Source of the DNA: CAVTQY01 sp963736975
GTDB lineage: Bacteria; Pseudomonadota; Alphaproteobacteria; Acetobacterales; Acetobacteraceae
Assembly: GCA_963736975.1 (NCBI GenBank)
Contig: CAVTQY010000001.1
Coordinates: 2,790,001 to 2,854,000 of the forward strand
DNA length: 64,000 nucleotides
Direction: 5' to 3'
Part shown: piece by piece, positions 1-8,090 of the stretch
Position numbering within the stretch: position 1 is the stretch's first letter
Layout: every line of letters starts with the position of its first letter
Translations under genes and position numbers: made by a program
Notes under the pieces: generated by a model
What the model was told of the DNA's origin: nothing
The model's database searches: none
What the model saw: only the letters and a program-made list of their open reading frames with translations

Positions 1-189
1 CCTTTGCCGCCGCCCACGACCGACGAGGAACGCCGAGGGCGGGAGGCGGCGGTAGCTTCTGTTGGCACGACAATTACGGATTACTTGAGACCAATTTTAC
101 AGTAAGTATATTATGAAACAGTACTGTTGCTGGTTCCGCAGCAGAAATACAACGTCTAGAATCCGAAGGGAACAGTGAGAAGAAACTGC

Positions 190-1305
190 CTAACTATCCG
201 TGCTCCGGCTGAGCCGACGGATGCGGCTGTCGTACTCCGCGCGATCGACATAGAAGCCGCTGAGCAGCCGATAGCCTGTATCCGGTCGGAAACCGCTGCG
301 CCCGTGCAGCAGGCGCCGGTTGTCGAACACCGCCATCTCCCCGCCCCGCAAGCGCAACGCAACCTGGCTGGCTGTGGCGCGGGTCTCTGCCATGAACAGG
401 CAGAGGGCGCAGTAATATTGGAGAATCGTCTCCGCCTCCATGTCGAGCGGTTCGGCCAGATGAGCGCTGTAGCGGATTTCCGAGATGCGCCCGCGCTCAT
501 CCAGTCCGATCACCGGCCGATGCACCCGGATGTCATCGTCGGCGTCTTGGAAGCGGAAGGGGATTGGCACGCGGGAGAGCAGGGCGAAGGCCTCCGGATC
601 CTGCGCGTGGATTCGCTCGGCGATTGCGAAGCCGTCGGCGAACACCGAGTTGCCGCCCTCGGCCTCGTTGCTGATACAATGGAGAAACTGGTAGCCCGGC
701 GGCAGTTCGTGGTTCGGCAGGTCCGTGTGCAGCGGCAGTGCCTCAGCTGTATAGGCAAGGGCATTCGGGTTCGGTTTGCTCTCGACGCGGAAGGACAGCC
801 CGAAATTGGTTGGGCGCAGGAAGCCGATCCGTCGACCGATCGCGAACCCAGCTTCCGGATCCGGTGCCACTCCCTCCACGATCGCGAGCCCAAGCTGCTT
901 GGTCGCCGCCAGGAAGTCCAGCAGGGTGGCATCGCTGCCCAGCAGGGCGCCGGCCTCGAAGCGCGGCGGGGCGAAGCCCAGCGGCCAACTCTGCGACGGC
1001 AGGTCGGCCGGGTCGTGCTGCCGCCGGCCAGGACGGTGCCCATATAGCCATCCCGCATCGAAACGACTCTCGTGGCGCGGCTCCGTGTCCCACTCGATCC
1101 GCAGTGCGTTTCCGTTGGTGGTGAGCGTGCGTGCCGTGATGTGGGATTGGATGCTCAGCAGATCGAACTGTCGCTCCTGCGTGTCAGGATGGAAGCCCGA
1201 CGGGCAGTTGTCGCGCAGCCAAGTGGCGGGATACTCGGTCCGGGAACCGTCATACCATGTGATCCGTACCATCGGACCACACGACTCCGCAGCCGTGATC
1301 AGCAT
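190..1305 (-). CDS. gamma-butyrobetaine hydroxylase-like Fe(II)/2-oxoglutarate dioxygenase
   Basis: This 371-residue protein belongs to the TauD/TfdA dioxygenase family, in the subgroup that includes gamma-butyrobetaine hydroxylase (last step of carnitine synthesis). An N-terminal GBBH-like/DUF971 region (residues 15-85, with WLRDNCP at 29-35) precedes the double-stranded beta-helix core. The iron-binding triad is visible as H193 and D195 (PLHTDLPNHE) and H334 (RRLLHGRSGF). The N-terminal region has one Cys at 34 but not the Cys cluster that binds zinc in animal BBOX. No carnitine genes are nearby, so the substrate is unproven; trimethyllysine hydroxylase-like or another activity is possible. 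The family is clear, the exact reaction is inferred. Confidence 0.85.
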   Translation of the reverse strand: MLITAAESCGPMVRITWYDGSRTEYPATWLRDNCPSGFHPDTQERQFDLLSIQSHITARTLTTNGNALRIEWDTEPRHESRFDAGWLYGHRPGRRQHDPADLPSQSWPLGFAPPRFEAGALLGSDATLLDFLAATKQLGLAIVEGVAPDPEAGFAIGRRIGFLRPTNFGLSFRVESKPNPNALAYTAEALPLHTDLPNHELPPGYQFLHCISNEAEGGNSVFADGFAIAERIHAQDPEAFALLSRVPIPFRFQDADDDIRVHRPVIGLDERGRISEIRYSAHLAEPLDMEAETILQYYCALCLFMAETRATASQVALRLRGGEMAVFDNRRLLHGRSGFRPDTGYRLLSGFYVDRAEYDSRIRRLSRSTDS

Positions 1306-1614
1306 GTCTCATGTCCTGGTTGGGAGGGTGAAGAAGCGTTGTTCAGGCAGCCGATGGCGGCGGCCACCAAGCGCTTCGCTTCACCCAGCCGTAGAGCAGG
1401 ACGAGGCACATGCGCGGATCTTTGCGCCTCCCGCGCGTTCGTCGTCAAGCGTGCTGCGATCAGCCGGGGAAATATGAACGGGCTATGCTCGACGGTGATG
1501 AACAGGTCAGTGATCTCGATCACGGAGGTGGCTCTGCAACCCGCCAAAGCCTTGCCTTCCATCAGCGCTAAAACCATTTCCCCAACTTGGGGTCGCTCGC
1601 GTGGATGGAGACTG
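1306..1614. other. intergenic region without a supported gene
   Basis: About 310 bases separate the dioxygenase from the His-rich lipoprotein. An open frame on the minus strand (1299-1634) ends 7 bases inside the dioxygenase start, but its translation has no recognisable domain or convincing composition. I see no clear promoter or terminator here. Confidence 0.4.
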
Positions 1615-1998
1615 ATGATGTCCGGTGCGAACACCAGGCGCGCTCTATGCTACGGTGCGCTGATTATGGCCTTGGGTCTGGGTGGCTGCGCCTATGGGAC
1701 GTCTGGCTACGCCTCGTCGGGCTATCCCGGCGCCTGGTCGGGTTACGATTACGCGCCACTCGCCCCTTATCCTTACGGGGGTTTCGGCTTTTTCGGCGGC
1801 GGGTTCGGCGGATTTGCCGACCATCATCACTTCGATCACGATTTCCACCATGACGATCACGCGTTTCATCACGAAGGCTTTGCTCACCATGAGCCTGGTT
1901 TCGGCGGCCGTGATTTCGCGCACGATCAATCGGTCCATCATGAATTCGGCCATGACCACGGGCACGACCATGGGCACGACTTCCGCGATCACGGCTGA
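1615..1998 (+). CDS. small His-rich, Gly/Tyr-rich lipoprotein
   Basis: This is a predicted 127-residue exported lipoprotein of unknown function. The start at 1615 is chosen because GGAG lies 4-7 bases upstream and the N-terminus is then a short basic segment, a hydrophobic stretch and a lipobox (LGLGGC). The mature part opens with Gly/Tyr/Ser-rich sequence, then has about 60 residues very rich in His, Asp and Phe, with repeated HDH, HHD and GHDHGHD motifs. Such composition suggests binding of zinc, nickel or copper at the outer or inner membrane, but no family is recognised. The frame stays open upstream to 1072 without coding character. Confidence 0.6.
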   Translation: MMSGANTRRALCYGALIMALGLGGCAYGTSGYASSGYPGAWSGYDYAPLAPYPYGGFGFFGGGFGGFADHHHFDHDFHHDDHAFHHEGFAHHEPGFGGRDFAHDQSVHHEFGHDHGHDHGHDFRDHG

Positions 1999-2182
1999 CC
2001 TGTCGCCCGAATTAAAGTGCAGCGCCACACCGCGACAAGCGTATCGATGTTCTCACACAAGGCGCGGAGCGTCGGTTCATCGCGTTTGAACCCCTTGGCC
2101 AGCCAGCCAATCGCTACCGTGCTGCGACAAGATCGTAAGCGGACCGTCAGACGGCGCTCGTTCGATCGCCTCGCGGGTGCCG

Positions 2183-2311
2183 TCAACGTGAGCAATGCTG
2201 AGTGTGTTGCCGGCGGCGTTGAGGGATGTTGTTGGAGCGACCGAGATAGAGAACTTTTCCATTTTCGCAGAAAAGGTAGACACCCGGTTTCGGAAGAGTT
2301 GCGTCCTTCAT
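2183..2311 (-). pseudogene. GIY-YIG nuclease domain fragment
   Basis: A 42-codon frame from ATG at 2311 encodes a peptide with the start of a GIY-YIG endonuclease fold: GVYLF for the GIY motif, LYLGRSN for the YIG motif, then an Arg-rich QRRRQH segment as in this family. The frame stops at 2183, long before the rest of the domain would be complete, and the downstream frames show no clear continuation. It sits beside a resolvase remnant, so it is read as debris of a degraded mobile region. Confidence 0.45.
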
Positions 2312-2380
2312 ATACGGCACCGAGCCCATTAGGCGTTCGAACTTCGGATGCAGCGCTTCGACCGCAACCGCCGCCTCGGC

Positions 2381-2680
2381 TATCCCGCGTCAGCACCTAC
2401 GGGCAGACGTTTGGCGCGCTCGACCTTCGACCTGTTCGCCATCGTCAAGCAGATCGTGGACGCCAAGGCGCAATTTCGGTCACTGGCAGAGCCGTGGACC
2501 GACACAGTCACCAGCGTCGGGCGGCTGATGATTCCCGTTCTCGGCGGCCTGGCGGACGTAGAGCGCGATCTAATCCGCACCCGCACGGCGGAAGACCGCG
2601 AGCGGGCGACATATGGGCCGACCGCCGAAGCTCACGCCGCAGCAGCAGAAAGAAGCACGGCGGCGGCGGGATGATCGGGC
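2381..2680 (+). pseudogene. serine resolvase/invertase remnant with internal deletion
   Basis: The sequence encodes pieces of a Tn3/Pin-type serine recombinase. RVSTYGQT, the start of the catalytic domain, is followed almost at once by RSTFDLFAIVKQIVD, so roughly 100 bases of the catalytic region including the segment before IDRLARS are missing. LGGLADVERDLIRTRT follows, and the C-terminal GRPPKLTPQQQ DNA-binding segment is in another frame near 2617-2680. A second remnant of the same family lies at 29621-30110. Not functional. Confidence 0.7.
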
Positions 2681-2872
2681 GCTGTGGCAGTATGGACGCG
2701 AACTCGGTCAGAGCCGGGAGCATCGGAAACTATGCGCTGGCGATGCCGACCGGGGAGATTGTCGCCGCCCTGCCTGACCTTCCACAAGCCGATTCTGCGG
2801 CCCCCGCGAGGTTACGGCCCAGCAGGCAGGCGCCAATCGTCCCCGCGGTTCGCCCGCACGTGAAAATTTGGT

Positions 2873-3706
2873 TCAACACGTGCTCGGTTTCCCCAGCAGC
2901 GCGGCGTACGTGATTGCGCCGATCGAGGCGCCAAGCGAGAAGTGCAGGAAGAGCATCGCCTGGCGGAATGCCGCCTCTCCCAGCGCCACGGATGTCTGCG
3001 CCACATCGACGCCTGACATCGATACCACCCTGTCGAGTGCAAAGTTCAGCGCCATAATGGGGAGCATTGCGAGCATCCAGGCCGTACCATAGCGCAAGAC
3101 GTTGCCGCGCATCACCGACACGCTGCGACGCCAGCCGGAGCCCCCGAGCGCCAAAACGGTGAAGTAAGGGATCTGCCGGATGATGCCCCAAAGAATGAAC
3201 GCGCAGACAACAGCGAGGAACACCGCACCGGGCACGGCCAGCCCGCCGAAGCACCGCCCAATATCTCCGATCACGCACGCCGAGGCGCGGCGCGCGGTAA
3301 CCGTCAGGGTGAGCAGGATCGGCAGAGCGAGCACCACCAGCATCCAGCCGTAGGTGACGAGCAGGAAGCCGACATACCGCCAAAACGGGCGCTTGAAGTA
3401 GAACGGATCGAATTTCTCGCTCAGCAGCAGGTGTCGCCGCCACGAGATGCTGAACGACAGGAGGAACTTGAGACCGGTGAGCCAGGCCAGCACGGCGCCA
3501 GCCAGTTCGTACCAGGGCGATCCAAAGAGCGCGGAGATCACTGCGGACAGGCTGTGGGCGTTGCCGACCATTTTGTGAAACAGGAACTCCGCGAGCACCA
3601 GGAACACGATGGGCGGCCAGATCGCCTTCAGATGGAGCAGCAAATGGTTTTGGATCAGCCGGTAGGCCCGCTTTGTGGTGGCGAAGACCGGCAGCCTGCT
3701 CGGCAT
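2873..3706 (-). CDS. integral membrane protein of unknown function
   Basis: The 277-residue product is strongly hydrophobic. Likely membrane segments lie near residues 30-45, 65-85, 108-132, 150-180 and 205-225, with a further hydrophobic stretch at the end. The N-terminus is short and cytoplasmic-like without a cleavable signal. I do not recognise a family or catalytic motif. It lies alone between the resolvase remnant downstream and the IS256 remnant upstream, and its start lacks a strong ribosome binding site. The long open frame and the pattern of membrane segments support a real gene. Confidence 0.65.
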   Translation of the reverse strand: MPSRLPVFATTKRAYRLIQNHLLLHLKAIWPPIVFLVLAEFLFHKMVGNAHSLSAVISALFGSPWYELAGAVLAWLTGLKFLLSFSISWRRHLLLSEKFDPFYFKRPFWRYVGFLLVTYGWMLVVLALPILLTLTVTARRASACVIGDIGRCFGGLAVPGAVFLAVVCAFILWGIIRQIPYFTVLALGGSGWRRSVSVMRGNVLRYGTAWMLAMLPIMALNFALDRVVSMSGVDVAQTSVALGEAAFRQAMLFLHFSLGASIGAITYAALLGKPSTC

Positions 3707-3796
3707 GAACTATCTCTCAGGAGGATGAGGGCATCAGCGAGACGATGCAGCTATCGTTCGACTGCAGGAAGAGGATGATGATGCAAAGGACACTTT

Positions 3797-3848
3797 ATAC
3801 CAGCGGCCCGGCGCGGTCGGAGCACTCAACGGAAAGGGCCGCTGGTAT
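3797..3848. repeat. 13-bp perfect inverted repeat with 26-bp loop
   Basis: ATACCAGCGGCCC at 3797-3809 is repeated in inverted form at 3836-3848. It directly follows the stop codon of the small minus-strand frame ending at 3848. It could be a terminator hairpin, although no U-tract follows, or the end of the decayed insertion sequence next to it. Confidence 0.55.
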
Positions 3849-3970
3849 TAGTCCTTCCGCCGGCGGCTTTGCGCCGCCTCCTCGATCTCGCGAGTCCAAC
3901 TCTCGGCGCCGCGAGTCGCGTTCGCGACGGTATCGGCGGGTCGCTTCTGGCCTTGTTGGTCCCTCGGCAT
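3848..3970 (-). CDS. small Lys/Arg-rich hypothetical protein, probably truncated
   Basis: A 40-residue frame starts at ATG 3970 with GGAG five bases upstream and encodes MPRDQQGQKRPAD followed by a basic, Glu-containing tail. The start resembles small alphaproteobacterial proteins of unknown function that begin with a similar GQKRPAD segment; this is from memory and not checked. It is shorter than I would expect for that group. It ends exactly at the 13-bp inverted repeat. Confidence 0.3.
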   Translation of the reverse strand: MPRDQQGQKRPADTVANATRGAESWTREIEEAAQSRRRKD

Positions 3971-4009
3971 TTTGCTCCGGCTGATGCTGAGTTGGCTGAC
4001 AGGCTGGAA

Positions 4010-4256
4010 CGATCGCCGAACAGGATGGCACACTGCGCCCTTGCCGCACCGTCCAAGCAACCGGCCGGTGCCAACCCGGCATTGCGCAGTCCAGGGACAG
4101 CAGCTTCAACGCGGCATCGCCATTGGGGAAACGGCCGCGTGTCCTGATGATCTTGCGCAGGCTCCGATGCAGGCTTTCCACCGCGTTCGTCTTTGTAGAT
4201 CATGGCCCGGATCTCTGGCGGAAACGCGAACAAGGGAGCTACCTGGTCCCAGGCCC
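4010..4256 (-). pseudogene. IS256-family transposase C-terminal remnant
   Basis: Three frames together reproduce the conserved end of an IS256-type (MULE-like) transposase: FAFPPEIRAMIYK (4256 downward), then in a shifted frame NAVESLHRSLRKIIRTRG and ALKLLSL, then NAGL...CAILFGDR in yet another frame. At least two frameshifts separate these blocks and the catalytic N-terminal part is absent. The remnant overlaps the last codons of tsaD, so the insertion reached the tsaD 3' end. Confidence 0.75.
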
Positions 4257-5294
4257 GCCGCCCAGCGCCTCCAGCGGCCAGCGCGGCCGAGGCGCCGTGT
4301 CCAACCCGTCCACCAACCCGAGCCGCAGCCGCTCGATCCCTGCCCAGGCCACCATCACCGCGTTGTCCGTGCACAACCGCAACGGCGGTGCCACTACCCG
4401 GAACCCACGCTCGCCCGCGGCTTGCGCCAAAGCCGCCCGAATCGCGCCATTCGCCGCCACACCCCCGGCGACCACCAGCAACCCGCCCCGGTGACGTTCC
4501 GCGAACATCGCCATTGCGTGCACGACGCGATCGACCAGAACATCCACCACCGCGGCCTGAAAACTCGCCGCCAGATCGGCGGCAACGTCCCGCGGCAAAG
4601 CCCCCGCCGGATGCCGCGCCACCTGCTGTGCCACCGCCGTCTTCAACCCGGAGAAACTGAAATCGCACCCCGGCCGCCCGCGCATCGGCCGCGGAAAATC
4701 GTACCGCGCCGGGTCGCCCTCGAGAGCCAGACGCTCCAAAGGCGGCCCGCCCGGCCAGCCGAGGCCCAGCAGCTTCGCCACCTTATCGAACGCCTCGCCG
4801 GCCGCGTCATCCACAGTGCCGCCGAGCCGCACATACCGCCCAACCCCCTCCACGGTCACGCACTGGCAATGCCCGCCGGACACCAGCAGCAGCAGATACG
4901 GAAACGGCGCACCGTCCTCGCAGAGCCCCGGCAGCCGCGCGGTCAGCGCATGCGCCTCCAGGTGGTTCACCGCAACGAACGGCACTCGCGCGGCCAGTGC
5001 GATCCCCTTCGCCATCTGGCTGCCGACGATCAGGCCGCCGATCAGCCCCGGCCCGGCGGTCGCGGCAACGCCGCCCAGTTCGCCGAATCCCACCCCTGCC
5101 CGGTCCATCACGCCGCGCAGCAGGTCAGGCAACAGCGCCAGATGCGCCCTTGCGGCGATCTCCGGCACTACGCCGCCGAAAGCGGCATGAGCCTCCTGGC
5201 TGGCGACGCTCTCGGCCAGCACGCGCCCATTCGCGTCCAGCACGGCAACGGCCGTCTCGTCGCAGGAGGTCTCGATCCCCAGCACCGGGTCCAT
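4239..5294 (-). CDS. tsaD: tRNA N6-adenosine threonylcarbamoyltransferase TsaD
   Basis: TsaD transfers threonylcarbamoyl from threonylcarbamoyl-AMP to A37 of ANN-decoding tRNAs, working with TsaB and TsaE in the cytoplasm. The 351-residue protein has the ASKHA-type N-terminus (GIETSCDETA), the FGGVVPEIAAR segment, the metal-binding NHLEAHA motif, LVSGGHC, and GTVDDAAGEAFDK. ATG at 5294 is preferred to the GTG one codon upstream. It diverges from hemC with 45 bases between starts. The last residues overlap an IS256 remnant, but the protein length is normal and the WPLEAL ending looks typical. Confidence 0.96.
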   Translation of the reverse strand: MDPVLGIETSCDETAVAVLDANGRVLAESVASQEAHAAFGGVVPEIAARAHLALLPDLLRGVMDRAGVGFGELGGVAATAGPGLIGGLIVGSQMAKGIALAARVPFVAVNHLEAHALTARLPGLCEDGAPFPYLLLLVSGGHCQCVTVEGVGRYVRLGGTVDDAAGEAFDKVAKLLGLGWPGGPPLERLALEGDPARYDFPRPMRGRPGCDFSFSGLKTAVAQQVARHPAGALPRDVAADLAASFQAAVVDVLVDRVVHAMAMFAERHRGGLLVVAGGVAANGAIRAALAQAAGERGFRVVAPPLRLCTDNAVMVAWAGIERLRLGLVDGLDTAPRPRWPLEALGGGPGTR

Positions 5295-5339
5295 CACCGC
5301 TCTCTACTATCCGCCGGCGCCCCGCGGTAAGACCGCGCC

Positions 5340-6314
5340 ATGTCCGCTCGCCTGCATGACCGAGCCTTGCCGCTGCGGGTCGGCACGCGCGGCTCGCCGC
5401 TCGCTTTGGTGCAGACCCGCGACTTCCTCCAGCGCCTGCGCGACGTCTGCCCGGCGCTGCGCGGCATGGACGCGTTGCAGGAGCATCCCATTCGCACCAC
5501 CGGCGATGCTACCCAGGGCACCGGCACGCGCCTCGCGGATATCGGCGGCAAGGGCCTGTTCGCCAAGGAGATCCACGAGGCGCTGACGGACGGACGCATC
5601 GACTTCGCGGTGCACAGCCTGAAGGACCTGGAAACCGCCCTGCCCCAGGGCATCGTCCTCGCTTGCACGCTGAAGCGCGAGGACGCACGCGACGCGCTGA
5701 TCCTGGGCCGGCGCTGCAACACCGCCGATCCGGCCGATCCCTGGGCCGCGCTGCCCTGCGAAGCCCTGATCGGCACCGCCTCGGTCCGCCGGCAGGCGCA
5801 ACTGCTGCACGCCCGGCCCGACCTGCGCATCACCACCCTGCGCGGCAATGTCGGCACGCGGCTCGAGAAAGTGGCGCGCGGCGATTGTGATGCCTCGCTG
5901 CTGGCGCTTGCCGGGCTGCGCCGGCTCGGGTTGGAAGACCGCGCCAGCCTCGTGCTTGACCCCGAAGTGATGGTGCCGGCGGCCGGCCAGGGCATCGTCG
6001 GCATCACGGTCCGGGCCGCCGATACCGATTTCCGCGAGCTGCTGGCCGGCATCGAGGACCCGCATGCAAGGGCCGTGGCGACGGCCGAGCGCGCCATGCT
6101 GGCCGCGCTCGACGGTTCCTGCCGCACGCCGATCGGGGGCCATGCCCGGCTCTTGCCTGACGGCAGCCTGCAGCTGACCGGGCTGGTGGCCCGCGCCGAT
6201 GGCTCCTTCCTGCTGAAGCGGAGGCTTGCCGGCCGGCCGGCCGAGGCGGCGTGGATCGGCGCGGAACTCGGCGCGGCCCTGCGCGCCGACGCACCCGAGG
6301 ACCTCTTTGCCTGA
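5340..6314 (+). CDS. hemC: porphobilinogen deaminase (hydroxymethylbilane synthase)
   Basis: HemC condenses four porphobilinogen molecules into hydroxymethylbilane for haem and related tetrapyrroles. The 324-residue sequence shows the family blocks in order: LRVGTRGSPLAL near the start, FAVHSLKDLET, GTASVRRQAQL, TLRGNVGTRLEK, MVPAAGQG, and LDGSCRTPIGG, whose Cys261 carries the dipyrromethane cofactor. It opens an operon in which each downstream gene overlaps the one before (hemD, mitofilin-like, hemY-like), so haem enzymes and membrane partners are probably co-translated. Confidence 0.97.
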   Translation: MSARLHDRALPLRVGTRGSPLALVQTRDFLQRLRDVCPALRGMDALQEHPIRTTGDATQGTGTRLADIGGKGLFAKEIHEALTDGRIDFAVHSLKDLETALPQGIVLACTLKREDARDALILGRRCNTADPADPWAALPCEALIGTASVRRQAQLLHARPDLRITTLRGNVGTRLEKVARGDCDASLLALAGLRRLGLEDRASLVLDPEVMVPAAGQGIVGITVRAADTDFRELLAGIEDPHARAVATAERAMLAALDGSCRTPIGGHARLLPDGSLQLTGLVARADGSFLLKRRLAGRPAEAAWIGAELGAALRADAPEDLFA

Positions 6315-7002
6315 CGCCGACGAAGTCCTGATCACGCGCCCGCTGGCTCAGGCCCAGCAAACCGCGGACCGTGTTGCCGCGCTGGGCCTGCGCCCGGTGA
6401 TCGCCCCGCTGCTGGAGGTCCATCGGATCCCCGCCGCGCTGCCGGATCACGCCGACGCCGTGCTGCTCACCAGCGGCAATGCAGTCGCTGCTCTTCCCCG
6501 CTGGGCCGGCGACGGTCCGGTCTTCGCCGTCGGCGACGCCACCGCTGCCCTTGTATGTACGGCCGGATTTTCGAACGTATTCAGCGCCAATGGCGATGTC
6601 ACAGTCCTGGCCGCGCTGGTCCAGGCGCGCCAACCCGCCGGCACCTTGCTGCTGCTGACCGGCGAAGGGCAGGGCGCTGCGCTGGAAACCGCGCTGCGCG
6701 AGCAAGGGCGCACGATAACACGCTGCGCTGTCTATCGCTCGGCGCCGGTCCCCGCCCTGCCGCACCCGGCCCGCGGCGCCCTTGCCGGCGGCCGCTTGCG
6801 TGCCGCCCTGTTCTTCTCCGCCGAGACGGCACGGGCTTTCGTGCGTCTGGTCCACGCAGCCGACCTTGCGGAAACCACCCGGACGGTGACCGCTTGCGCT
6901 ATCGGCAAACCAGCCGGCATGGCATTAGAACCCCTGCCCTGGCGGCAGGTCAGAATCGCCGCGCGACCCACTCAGGACGAGATGCTGGCCCTGCTGCGAT
7001 GA
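6307..7002 (+). CDS. hemD: uroporphyrinogen-III synthase
   Basis: HemD closes and isomerises hydroxymethylbilane to uroporphyrinogen III. Sequence conservation in this family is low. Support comes from VLITRPLAQAQQTADRVAALG at the start, a middle LLLTGEGQGAALE block, a C-terminal FFSAETARAFV block, and position behind hemC. The proposed start is TTG at 6307, which has GAGG six bases upstream and overlaps the hemC stop by 8 bases, giving 231 residues; the open frame extends upstream into hemC but there it is a shadow. Confidence 0.88.
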   Translation: MPDADEVLITRPLAQAQQTADRVAALGLRPVIAPLLEVHRIPAALPDHADAVLLTSGNAVAALPRWAGDGPVFAVGDATAALVCTAGFSNVFSANGDVTVLAALVQARQPAGTLLLLTGEGQGAALETALREQGRTITRCAVYRSAPVPALPHPARGALAGGRLRAALFFSAETARAFVRLVHAADLAETTRTVTACAIGKPAGMALEPLPWRQVRIAARPTQDEMLALLR

Positions 7003-8090
7003 GCGAACCGCAAGCCCTGCCGCCGCCGGAAGACGCCGAGCCCGTCGAGCCGGCGCCCCAGGTTCCGCCGCCTGAACCGCCGCCACGCCGGCCGCGCGAG
7101 CGGAACCTTGTGCCGTGGCTCTATGTGCTCGGCTTCATCGTCCTGGCGCTCGCCCTGATATGGATCTGGCAGAACCCCATACCCGGTTCGCAGCCCCCGG
7201 CCCCCGATCTGACCCCGGTCGAGCGGCAGCTCGCCGCGTTGCAGGCGAAAGTTGCGGCACTGGAGCAACGGCCGGTGCCGCAGCAGCCGAACCTGGCGCC
7301 GCTGGAGCAGCGCATTGCCGCCCTGGAACAGCGCCCTGCACCGGCCGCCCCTCCTCCGCCCGACCTGACCCCGATCGAGCAACAGATCGCTGCCCTGAAA
7401 GCGCAAGCCGCCAAGCCTGCTCCCGCGCCGGATTTGGGCCCGATCAACCAGCGGCTCGATGCGCTGGACAAGCAGTCTGGACAGCTCCACGACCTGGCCG
7501 CCCAGCAACAGACGCTCGCCAAGCAGGTTCAAGACCTGCAATCCGGCCTGAAAAACGAGCAGGACGCCATTGCCGGCAAACTCCAGGCCGTCACCCAACA
7601 GGCCGCCAGCGCCTCCGCGGCGGCCGACAAGGCGAGCCGGCTGGTGCGCGTCGTCGCCGCCCGGCTCGCGCTCGCGGCCGGCGAACCGCTCGGACCGATC
7701 CCGGATGCGCCTCCCGCGCTCGCCCGCTTCGCCCAGACGAAGCCGCCGACCGAAGCCGGCCTGCGGCTTGCCTTTCCGGACGCCGCCAAGGGCGCCTTTG
7801 CCGCGAGCCAGCCGGATACCGAAGGCAAACCCTTCGGCGAACGGCTGTGGCAGCGGGCGCAAAGCCTTGTCACCGTGCGGCAGGGTGATCGGGTGATCGT
7901 CGGCAACCCGGCTGCCGGCATCCTGGCCGAGGCGCAGACCCGGCTGAATGCCGGCGATCTGGCAGGCGCGGTCGCCGCGGTTTCCACACTGAGCGGGCCG
8001 CCGGCGCAGGCCATGGCGAGCTGGCTCGACCAAGCCAAAGCGCTGCTGGCAGCGCGCGCCGCCCTCGACGCGATGGCCGCGCAGGCCTGA
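6999..8090 (+). CDS. mitofilin-like inner-membrane protein (COG4223 type)
   Basis: The 363-residue protein has a Pro/Glu-rich cytoplasmic N-terminus (1-37), one transmembrane helix (about 38-60), then a periplasmic part. That part holds repeated coiled-coil blocks (ERQLAALQAKVAALEQRP, EQRIAALEQRP, EQQIAALKAQ) and a helical C-terminal domain. This is the layout of the alphaproteobacterial mitofilin/Mic60-like protein normally found between hemD and hemY, implicated in shaping inner-membrane invaginations. The start ATG overlaps the hemD stop as ATGA and the stop overlaps the next start. Family assignment rests on architecture and synteny. Confidence 0.82.
   Translation: MSEPQALPPPEDAEPVEPAPQVPPPEPPPRRPRERNLVPWLYVLGFIVLALALIWIWQNPIPGSQPPAPDLTPVERQLAALQAKVAALEQRPVPQQPNLAPLEQRIAALEQRPAPAAPPPPDLTPIEQQIAALKAQAAKPAPAPDLGPINQRLDALDKQSGQLHDLAAQQQTLAKQVQDLQSGLKNEQDAIAGKLQAVTQQAASASAAADKASRLVRVVAARLALAAGEPLGPIPDAPPALARFAQTKPPTEAGLRLAFPDAAKGAFAASQPDTEGKPFGERLWQRAQSLVTVRQGDRVIVGNPAAGILAEAQTRLNAGDLAGAVAAVSTLSGPPAQAMASWLDQAKALLAARAALDAMAAQA

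Noticed and set aside
1299..1634. 111-codon minus-strand frame overlapping the dioxygenase start
   Set aside because: No domain, no good binding site and unremarkable composition; the overlap alone is not enough to call it.
3972..5330. 452-codon plus-strand frame opposite tsaD
   Set aside because: Long antisense frames are expected at this GC content. The translation is Arg/Pro/His-rich without domains, and tsaD on the other strand is certain.
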